The position numbers were made by a program, and so were the translations under genes. Of a stretch of DNA of 5,123 nt, positions 1 through 5,123 are shown one piece after another. Position 1 is the stretch's first letter; every line of letters starts with the position of its first letter. Below the pieces are notes generated by a model. The model searched no databases, was not told the DNA's origin, and worked only from the letters and a program-made list of their open reading frames with translations. Source of the stretch: Actinomycetota bacterium (GTDB taxonomy: Bacteria; Actinomycetota; Actinomycetes; JACCUZ01); NCBI GenBank assembly GCA_030841195.1, contig JAVEDA010000355.1, positions 1-5,123 on the forward strand. Reading direction: 5' to 3'.

Positions 1-831
1 CGACTTGCTGCCGGCGACATCTCGGCCGGACAGTTCGCGGCCCTCGACGCCCTCCGCCGCGAGATCGAGCTGCAGCCGGCCGGCACCGACCCACTGGCCG
101 TCGCGGACCGCGAGGAGGACGTGTCCAGCTGGCTGTCCCGCCACGGAGTCGCGCAGGAGTGGCTGCTGGCACCGACGCTGGCCCGCGCCGGAGTGACACC
201 CGAGTGGTGCGACCGGGTGGCCGAGGTGCTCCCGGGGCCGGAGCTCGAGCCGGGCCTGGAATGGGTCGTGAGCACCCTGTCGGCGGCCACCCTGCTCGGT
301 GAGGTGAAGGAGTCGACCCGTCGGATCTCCGAGCTGGTCGCCGCGGTCAAGTCCTACTCGCAGCTGGACCGGGCCTCGGTCCAGCCGACCGACGTCACCG
401 AAGGGCTGGAGAGCACCTTGGTGATGCTGAGGCACCGCATCCCGCCCGGAGTGTCGGTGGTGCGGGAGTACGCCACCGACGTACCTCGGATCGACGCCAT
501 CGCCGGTGAGCTCAACCAGGTCTGGACCAACTTGATCGAGAACGCCCTCGACGCGATGGATGGCGCCGGCACGCTGCGGGTGTCGGCCCAGCCGGACGGC
601 GACGGCGTGGTGGTCGAGATCGCCGACACCGGCTCCGGCCTGTCGACCGAGGCGCGGGACCACGCCTTCGAGCCGTTCTTCACCACCAAGGGGGTCGGCA
701 AGGGCACCGGGCTCGGCCTGGACATCTCCCGCCGCGTGGTCGTCGACCGGCACCACGGCGAGATCGCCATCGACTCCCGGCCGGGGGAGACGGTGCTGAA
801 GGTCCGCCTCGGGCCTCGCGGCGCGTCCTGA
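1..831 (+). CDS. Sensor histidine kinase / ATP-binding protein, C-terminal part (5' end off window)
   Basis: The frame is open from base 1, so the gene begins upstream; 276 residues are visible, ending at TGA 829-831. The C-terminal half is a GHKL (HATPase_c) ATP-binding domain. Its N box is NLIENALDAM (bases 529-558, Mg-binding Asn codon 541), the G1 box is DTGSGL (625-642), the F box is FEPFFTTK (667-690) and the G2 box is GKGTGLGL (697-720). Before it lies a charged helical stretch ending in STRRISELVAAVKSYSQLD, which looks like the second dimerisation helix. The first ~90 residues are an acidic, Trp-containing helical insert between the missing H box and this helix. I recall this layout from soluble actinobacterial kinases with an N-terminal cyclic-nucleotide-binding-like domain, but that domain and the phospho-His are not visible. 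No membrane segment is seen in the visible part. It would autophosphorylate and pass phosphate to an unseen response regulator. The kinase-type ATPase call is firm; the subfamily is inference. Confidence 0.9.
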   Translation, partial: RLAAGDISAGQFAALDALRREIELQPAGTDPLAVADREEDVSSWLSRHGVAQEWLLAPTLARAGVTPEWCDRVAEVLPGPELEPGLEWVVSTLSAATLLGEVKESTRRISELVAAVKSYSQLDRASVQPTDVTEGLESTLVMLRHRIPPGVSVVREYATDVPRIDAIAGELNQVWTNLIENALDAMDGAGTLRVSAQPDGDGVVVEIADTGSGLSTEARDHAFEPFFTTKGVGKGTGLGLDISRRVVVDRHHGEIAIDSRPGETVLKVRLGPRGAS

Positions 832-839
832 CGCCGCAT

Positions 840-845
840 TACTGT
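840..845 (+). promoter_or_regulatory. Possible -10 box (TACTGT) for a leaderless transcript of the PLP enzyme gene
   Basis: TACTGT fits the actinobacterial -10 consensus TANNNT and ends 7 bases before the GTG at 853. A transcript initiated at the usual distance would start at or within a base or two of that GTG. There is no purine-rich Shine-Dalgarno sequence between the preceding stop (831) and the GTG, so translation needs either leaderless initiation or coupling to the upstream gene. No convincing -35 hexamer lies 16-19 bases upstream. TANNNT is short and can occur by chance, so the call rests on its position and the absent ribosome-binding site. Confidence 0.35.
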
Positions 846-852
846 CCTGTGC

Positions 853-2229
853 GTGGACGACCTGACTGACCTGTTCCAGCGGGCGGCCGCGCACGCCGCG
901 GCCTACCGGGCCAGCCTCGACGAGGCGCCCGTCGGCGTGCCCCCCGACCTCGCAGCGCTTCGGTCTGCGCTCGCCGGTGACGGGCTGGCGGATGCGTCCC
1001 GGTCACCGGGCGACGTCCTCGCCGAGCTGGTGGCAGCGGCGACCCCGGGGCTGGTGGCGACCGCGGGGCCCCGCTACTTCGGCTTCGTCGTTGGCAGCTC
1101 GCTGCCCGCGGCGGCCGCGGCCGACATGATGACGAGCGCATGGGACCAGAACGCGTTCAACGGCGTCCTGTCGCCGGCCGCCGTAGTGGCCGAGGAGGTC
1201 GCCGGCGGCTGGCTCAAGGAGCTGCTCGGCATCCCCGCGACCGCCTCGGTCGGCTTCGTGACCGGCGCGCAGGAGGCCAACACGGTGGCACTCGCCGCGG
1301 CCCGGCAGCACGTGCTGGCCACGGCCGGGTGGGACGTCGCGCGGGACGGGTTGCACGGCGCGCCGCGGGTCAGGGTCGTCGTCGGCGGGGAGCGGCACGC
1401 CACCGTCGACCGGGCGCTGCGACTGCTCGGCCTCGGCACCGCGTCGGTCGAGCCGGTAGCGGTGGACGGCAACGGGGCCATCGACGTGGCGGACCTGGAG
1501 CGGGTCCTCGCGTCGGCCCCGGCCGGGCCGACGATCGTCTGCCTGCAGGCAGGGAACGTGAACACCGGCGCCTGCGACGACCTGCGGGCGGCCTGCGACC
1601 TTGCCCACCGGCACAACGCCTGGGTGCACGTCGACGGAGCGTTCGGCCTGTGGGCCGCCGCCACCCCGGCACTGCGGCACCTGGTCGACGGGGTGGAGCT
1701 CGCCGACTCGTGGGGCTGCGACGGTCACAAGTGGCTCAACGTCCCCTACGACTGCGGGTTCGTCTTCTGCTCGCGACCGGAAGTCCACGGCGCGGCCGTC
1801 TCGTACACGGCCGCGTACCTCGTCGGCACGACCGGCGTCGCCGCGGGGACCTCGGACTTCACCCTCGAGTCGTCCCGGCGGGCCCGCGGGTTCGCGGTCT
1901 GGGCCGCGCTGCGCCAGCTCGGCCGGGACGGCGTGTCCGAGCTCGTCGAGCGGAACTGTCGCCTGGCCCGCCGGTTCGCGGAGTCGCTCACGGCCGGAGG
2001 GGCCGAGGTGGCCAACGACGTGGTGCTCAACCAGGTGCTCGTCGGCTTCGGTGCCGACGACCGCACCGACCGTGTCATCGACCGGGTGCAGCGGGACGGC
2101 ACCTGCTGGCTCGGCGGCACCACCTGGGGCGGCCGCCGCCTGATGCGCATCTCGGTGTCGAGCTGGTCGACCACCGAGGCCGACGTGGACCGCTCGGTGG
2201 CCGCCATCCTGCGGGCCGCCGCGGACTGA
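853..2229 (+). CDS. PLP-dependent enzyme, group II amino-acid decarboxylase family
   Basis: A complete 458-residue cytosolic protein of fold-type I PLP enzymes, a normal length for group II decarboxylases. Landmarks in order: the P-x-YF-x-F...SS-x-P segment near 73-85; TGAQEAN at 137-143 (phosphate-binding turn, usually S/TGG-TEAN); H182 in ERHATVDRALRLLG (stacks on the cofactor ring); HVDGAFG with D261 (binds the pyridine nitrogen); DGHKWL with Schiff-base lysine K293; and Y322 in AAYL, at the place of the catalytic-loop tyrosine of DOPA decarboxylase. The C-terminal small domain ends in a conserved DGTCWLGGTTWGG...MRISVSSW block. Substrate is not predictable, because the substrate-pocket stretch differs from DOPA decarboxylase. 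Related actinobacterial proteins are often loosely named aspartate aminotransferase family; the residues favour a decarboxylase or a close relative. GTG 853 is the first conventional in-frame start after the upstream stop; a later GTG at 937 would remove 28 residues. There is no Shine-Dalgarno. The gene follows the kinase gene by 21 bases in the same frame, so co-transcription is possible. Confidence 0.93.
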   Translation: MDDLTDLFQRAAAHAAAYRASLDEAPVGVPPDLAALRSALAGDGLADASRSPGDVLAELVAAATPGLVATAGPRYFGFVVGSSLPAAAAADMMTSAWDQNAFNGVLSPAAVVAEEVAGGWLKELLGIPATASVGFVTGAQEANTVALAAARQHVLATAGWDVARDGLHGAPRVRVVVGGERHATVDRALRLLGLGTASVEPVAVDGNGAIDVADLERVLASAPAGPTIVCLQAGNVNTGACDDLRAACDLAHRHNAWVHVDGAFGLWAAATPALRHLVDGVELADSWGCDGHKWLNVPYDCGFVFCSRPEVHGAAVSYTAAYLVGTTGVAAGTSDFTLESSRRARGFAVWAALRQLGRDGVSELVERNCRLARRFAESLTAGGAEVANDVVLNQVLVGFGADDRTDRVIDRVQRDGTCWLGGTTWGGRRLMRISVSSWSTTEADVDRSVAAILRAAAD

Positions 2230-2303
2230 TCGCGCGGTCCAGGCCCTCGATGCGTTGCCGTGCCAGAAGTGGACCCGTTGCCGTCGTGTTGCGCGTGACG
2301 CCA

Positions 2304-2324
2304 GCCGGTCCGCTTCGGACTGGC
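2304..2324. terminator. GC-rich hairpin between convergent genes, possible bidirectional terminator
   Basis: GCCGGTCCG (2304-2312) pairs with CGGACTGGC (2316-2324) around a 3-base CTT loop. This gives a 9-bp stem with one G-U wobble in + strand RNA; in - strand RNA that pair becomes a C-A mismatch. It lies 74 bases after the PLP-enzyme stop and 25 bases beyond the stop of the - strand gene, inside the only intergenic gap between the convergent genes (2230-2349). No T-run follows on either side, so it is not a classical intrinsic terminator. U-tract-less hairpins between convergent genes are common in high-GC actinobacteria. The rest of this 120-base gap shows no ORF or RNA gene that I can support. 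Confidence 0.45.
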
Positions 2325-2349
2325 CAGTTCGCGGCCGATCTGTCGGCGG

Positions 2350-3756
2350 CTAGCCCTCCTGGGGGCGGTGGTAGCCGAAGAAGCCGCGCTTCTTGATCAG
2401 CTCCGAGACCTCGGGCGGCACCATCGACTCCCAGGTGGTGTCCTCGGTCGGGATCCGTTGCAGCACGTCGCGGCTGAGGATGGGCAGGTAGTCCGGCTTG
2501 TAGCTGTCCAGGTGCACGAAGCTGCCGCGACCCGCGAGGTAGTCGTACAGCGGCTGCAGGTAGTCGGCCACCACGACGTTCTCGACCGTCGTGACCTCGT
2601 CGTCGCGCAGCATCGGGTAGACGAACAGTCGCAGGTCGTTCTTGAACAGCCGGCCGAAGCTCTCCAGGATGCCGCCGGGCAGGTCGGCGTGGCTGGTCTC
2701 GTCGAACAGGTCGATCAGGCTGGGCACCCCCATCACCATCCCGATCCGCCCGTCGGTGCGCCAGGCCAGGTAGGCAGCAAGCCGGTGGTAGGCGTCGAAG
2801 TCGGAGATGAGCACCGTCATCCCGCAGGCGGCGAGCAGGTCGGCCCGGGCCAGGAAGTCGCGCCGGTCGACGTCGTCACCGCCGGCCCGCAGGTTGGCCA
2901 TCGTGAGCTCGGTCAGCACGAGCACGTCCCGCTCCGCCACCTCGGGGTCGGCCTCGAACTTCACCAGCGCCGAGTCGAGCATGTCGATGTTGACGACCGT
3001 CGGCGGGCGGAAGCTGCCACGCTCCACCAGGATCGCCTTCTTGCGCAGCACCTCGCTGGGCTGCAGCACCTCGCGGTCCGGGCCGAACATCGCCGCACCG
3101 CTCAGCCCGACCTGCACCAGCTTGAGCGCCATCAGCCGGTTGTCGACCGAGCGGAACTCGATGCCCTTGAGCTGGATCATGTCGATCTCGATCCGCCCGG
3201 TGCCCAGCCGGTCCAGCAAGCTCTCGACCAGCTGGTCCGGCTCGTGGTGCAGAAAGAACGCCGCGTGCAGCAGGTTGACCCCGACGACGCCGAGAGCCTC
3301 CTGCTGCAACGACGCCTCGGCGTCGAGCATCCGGACGTGCAGGATGATCTGGCTGGCCTCGTCGTGCGGGTGCGACTGGAACTTCACGCCCATCCAGCCG
3401 TGGCACTCGTTGCCGCCGCGATAGCTGCGGGCCACCACGGTGTCGGCGAACGCGAAGAACGCCGTGTCGTCACCGCGCTCGTCGCCGAGCCGGTCGAGGT
3501 TGAGCTGGAACTCCCGGTCCAGCATCGCCTGCAGCCGGCCCATCGAGACGTAGCGGTCCGCCTTGCCGTAGACCGCGTCGCTGACGGCCATGTCATAGGC
3601 AGACATGGACTTGGCCACCGTCCCTGCCGCGCCCCCGGCCCGGAAGAACCAGCGGGCCACCTCCTGGCCGGCACCGATCTCGGCGATCGTCCCGTACCAC
3701 CGCGGGTCGAGGTTGATCCGGAGCGCCTTCTGCAGGGTGTCTGCGCCTGCTTCCAT
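2350..3756 (-). CDS. Conserved cytosolic protein of unknown function
   Basis: A 468-residue protein starting at ATG 3756, chosen because of the strong Shine-Dalgarno seven bases upstream and because the family-like sequence begins here; it ends at TAG 2350-2352. I see no signal peptide, membrane helix or catalytic motif that I can name. Blocks that look highly constrained are: residues 18-56, with PRWYGTIAEIGAGQEVARWF then GGAAGTVAKSMSAYDM; 98-112, with TAFFAFADTVVARSY; 151-168, QQEALGVVGVNLLHAAFF; a mid-region with DNRLMALKLVQVGL and KKAILVERGSFRPPT; and about 361-376, GGILESFGRLFKNDLR. From memory, similar proteins occur in other bacteria as a large uncharacterised family with unreliable automated names, so I assign no function. 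The Gly-rich GAGQEVA and GGAAGTVAKS stretches could bind a nucleotide or phosphate, but neither fits a Walker A or Rossmann consensus well. It sits 35 bases downstream of a sensor kinase on the same strand, so it is probably co-transcribed and may belong to that kinase's response. Confidence 0.88.
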   Translation of the reverse strand: MEAGADTLQKALRINLDPRWYGTIAEIGAGQEVARWFFRAGGAAGTVAKSMSAYDMAVSDAVYGKADRYVSMGRLQAMLDREFQLNLDRLGDERGDDTAFFAFADTVVARSYRGGNECHGWMGVKFQSHPHDEASQIILHVRMLDAEASLQQEALGVVGVNLLHAAFFLHHEPDQLVESLLDRLGTGRIEIDMIQLKGIEFRSVDNRLMALKLVQVGLSGAAMFGPDREVLQPSEVLRKKAILVERGSFRPPTVVNIDMLDSALVKFEADPEVAERDVLVLTELTMANLRAGGDDVDRRDFLARADLLAACGMTVLISDFDAYHRLAAYLAWRTDGRIGMVMGVPSLIDLFDETSHADLPGGILESFGRLFKNDLRLFVYPMLRDDEVTTVENVVVADYLQPLYDYLAGRGSFVHLDSYKPDYLPILSRDVLQRIPTEDTTWESMVPPEVSELIKKRGFFGYHRPQEG

Positions 3757-3763
3757 CGGACCG

Positions 3764-3771
3764 CTCCTCTC
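3764..3771 (-). promoter_or_regulatory. Shine-Dalgarno site that fixes the start of the unknown-function gene
   Basis: Read on the - strand, GAGAGGAG occupies 3771 to 3764, with its AGGAG core seven bases before the ATG at 3756. This is near-ideal strength and spacing. It decides the start, because the frame remains open for another 97 codons upstream to 4047, which would overlap the kinase gene. The 35-base gap (3757-3791) contains this site but no recognisable -10 box, supporting co-transcription with the kinase. Confidence 0.85.
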
Positions 3772-3791
3772 GGGGGCTCGGCGGCGGCAGC

Positions 3792-5123
3792 CTAGCCCCG
3801 GTTCGGGGCCAGTGGCAGGCGTACGACGGCACGCAGGCCGGGCTCCGCGTCGAGCAGCTCGACCGAGCCGCCGAACGACTGGGCGAGCTGGCGGACGATG
3901 GCCAGCCCAAGCCCGCTTCCTCCCGAGTCCTGGGCGCGCGACCCGTCCAACCGGGCGAACCGCTCGAAGACCCGGGCCCGCTCGGCGGCCGGGATGCCCG
4001 GGCCGTCGTCGGCGACCGTCACGGTGCCCTCGCCGTCCTCCGCGCACACCGAGACCCGTACGGCCGAGGACGCGTGCCGGTCGGCGTTGCTCAAGAGGTT
4101 GTCCAGCATCCGTACGACGGCGTCCTCCCCGGCCCGCACCACCACCGGGTCCGGAGTGTCCGACAGCGTCACCGGCAGCCGTCGCCCCGGCCGTGCGACC
4201 GCGGCCGCGGCGACCGCACCCAGGTCCACCGGGCCGGACCGGCGCACCGCCGCGCGGTCGTCGTCCAGCCGGGCCAGCAGCAGCAGGTCGTCGACCAGGC
4301 GGCTGAGCCGGGCCACGTCGACCAGCACGTCGTCGGCCGTCTCCGACCAGGACGCCACCTCCGGGTGTGCCTGGGCCACCTCGAGCTGAGTCCGGATCGA
4401 CGCCAGCGGGCTGCGCAGCTCGTGCGCCGCGTCCGCGACGAAGGCGCGCTGCCGGGCGCCGCCGGCCGCCAGCCGGTCCAGCATGTCGTTGAGCGTCTCG
4501 GCCAGCCGGGCCACCTCGTCCCGGGTCGGCGGCACCGGCAGCCGCGCCCCGGTGCCCGCCTCGGTGATGTCGCCGGCACCCCGGCGCAGCGCGGCGACCG
4601 GCTGCAGCGCGGCGCCGACCAGGAACCAGCAGGCCACCGCGAAGCCCGCAACGAGCAGCGGCACTCCGACCAGCAGCACCAGCCGCACGACGTGCACGCT
4701 GCGGGTCGCCTCGGCGGCCGACACTGCGACGAGGACCGTGCGTCGGTCCGCAGCCGGTCCCGCCGTCGTGGCGACCACCCGCAGGCTGTCCGAGACGCCG
4801 ATCCGCGAGCCCGGCACCGTGCGCACCTTTCCGGCCCGTACGTCGGTCAGTGCCCGGCCGGACAGCAACGGGACCAGTGCGTCACCGCCGGGCGTCGCCG
4901 CGCGCACCCGGCCGCGGTCGTCGATCACCTGCACGAGCACCGTGCCGCCGGCCGCGGGCACGGTCCCCGGCAGGTTGCCGCTGTCGACCAGGGCGGCCAC
5001 GTCCTGCGCGCGCTGCCGGGCCGAGTCGTCCAGGGTGCCGACCAGCGCCTGCTGCAGCGCGAGGGTCAGCACCACCGCGCCGGCCACCAGCACCAGGGCG
5101 ACGAGGGTGGTCGCCGCGAGGGT
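3792..5123 (-). CDS. Membrane sensor histidine kinase with HAMP domain (5' end off window)
   Basis: The frame is open to the right edge, so the start lies beyond 5123; 443 residues are visible, ending at TAG 3792-3794. Counting from the edge, residues 1 to about 25 are the first membrane helix (TLAATTLVALVLVAGAVVL), followed by an extracytoplasmic region of about 115 residues. The second helix is near 146-171 (LVLLVGVPLLVAGFAVACWF). A HAMP linker follows (172-222, with LQPVAALRR and DEVARLAETLNDMLDRLA), then HisKA with phospho-acceptor H234 in DAAHELRSPLAS (codon 4424-4422). The HATPase domain has an N box DNLLSNADRH (N346), G1 DDGPGIP (about 372-378), an F box VFERF and G2 GGSGLGLAI (401-409). 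All catalytic boxes are intact. It is a standard OmpR-partner-type kinase that autophosphorylates after sensing an extracytoplasmic or membrane signal. The ligand is unknown and the sensor region has no named fold I can identify. Its response regulator is probably just upstream, off window. The unknown-function gene follows after 35 bases. Confidence 0.95.
   Translation of the reverse strand, partial: TLAATTLVALVLVAGAVVLTLALQQALVGTLDDSARQRAQDVAALVDSGNLPGTVPAAGGTVLVQVIDDRGRVRAATPGGDALVPLLSGRALTDVRAGKVRTVPGSRIGVSDSLRVVATTAGPAADRRTVLVAVSAAEATRSVHVVRLVLLVGVPLLVAGFAVACWFLVGAALQPVAALRRGAGDITEAGTGARLPVPPTRDEVARLAETLNDMLDRLAAGGARQRAFVADAAHELRSPLASIRTQLEVAQAHPEVASWSETADDVLVDVARLSRLVDDLLLLARLDDDRAAVRRSGPVDLGAVAAAAVARPGRRLPVTLSDTPDPVVVRAGEDAVVRMLDNLLSNADRHASSAVRVSVCAEDGEGTVTVADDGPGIPAAERARVFERFARLDGSRAQDSGGSGLGLAIVRQLAQSFGGSVELLDAEPGLRAVVRLPLAPNRG

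Noticed and set aside
121..123. GTG at 121 as the start of the first kinase
   Set aside because: The same frame is open from base 1 with coding-like content, and a start here would leave a kinase without an H box or first dimerisation helix.
828..833. CTGACG as a -35 element for the PLP enzyme promoter
   Set aside because: It lies only 6 bases before the proposed -10 box, far closer than the 16-19 bases needed.
937..939. Alternative GTG start of the PLP enzyme at 937
   Set aside because: It has only a weak GAGG about 11 bases upstream and would leave an 84-base longer gap after the kinase gene. The residues from 853 form a plausible N-terminal helix as in related enzymes.
1003..1788. Antisense and offset open frames over the PLP enzyme gene
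   Set aside because: They are Arg/Pro/Gly-rich shadow frames produced by high GC; the PLP motifs on the + strand account for this DNA.
2253..2284. Direct repeat CGTTGCCGT at 2253-2261 and 2276-2284
   Set aside because: Nine bases repeated twice in GC-rich DNA is easily chance. There is no third copy, no symmetry, and its position downstream of both convergent genes does not suit an operator.
2334..2347. Small hairpin GCCGA-TCTG-TCGGC next to the stop of the - strand gene
   Set aside because: A 5-bp stem with a 4-base loop and no T-run is too weak to call a terminator on its own, although it could assist the larger hairpin nearby.
2368..3795. Long + strand open frame antisense to the unknown-function gene (475 codons)
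   Set aside because: Its translation is low-complexity and rich in H, V, D, Q and L, as expected from the antisense of GC-biased codons. It has no domain-like blocks, while the opposite strand has a strong Shine-Dalgarno and conserved-looking protein.
3757..4047. N-terminal extension of the unknown-function protein by 97 codons
   Set aside because: The extension overlaps the kinase ATPase domain in another frame, is Arg/Gly/Pro-rich, and lies beyond the strong ribosome-binding site serving ATG 3756.
5091..5093. GTG at 5093 as the start of the second kinase
   Set aside because: The frame stays open to the window edge, and the upstream residues (TLAATTLVAL) continue the first membrane helix. 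Starting at 5093 would cut that helix and lose the usual basic N-terminus.

Overview
The window is very GC-rich, with G or C at most third codon positions, GTG as well as ATG starts, and almost no AT-rich intergenic DNA. Together with the protein types present, this points to a chromosomal segment of a high-GC actinobacterium. The genus cannot be read from the sequence. It shows no RNA gene, insertion sequence, CRISPR array, phage gene or attachment site.

There are four protein genes in two convergent pairs. On the + strand, the window opens inside the C-terminal half of a histidine-kinase-type ATP-binding protein (1-831; its start lies off the left edge). After 21 bases comes a complete pyridoxal-phosphate enzyme of the group II amino-acid decarboxylase fold (853-2229). 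The two share a reading frame, separated by one TGA and seven codons. The second gene has no Shine-Dalgarno sequence, but a TANNNT box sits 7 bases before its GTG, as expected for a leaderless actinobacterial transcript. On the - strand, a membrane sensor histidine kinase (3792-5123, start off the right edge) is followed after 35 bases by a conserved cytosolic protein of unknown function (2350-3756) with a strong Shine-Dalgarno sequence. The convergent ends are separated by about 120 bases containing a GC-rich hairpin that could terminate transcription.

The - strand pair is probably the distal part of an operon beginning off the right edge, where a response regulator would be the usual first gene. 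The + strand kinase resembles actinobacterial soluble kinases that carry an N-terminal sensory domain, but that domain and the phospho-acceptor histidine lie outside the window. No response regulator is visible for either kinase.

I do not see a clear new multi-gene system. The items most worth a second look are the unknown conserved protein beside a sensor kinase; the orphan PLP enzyme, whose key residues keep the exact spacing of animal DOPA decarboxylase; and the probable leaderless start of that enzyme.
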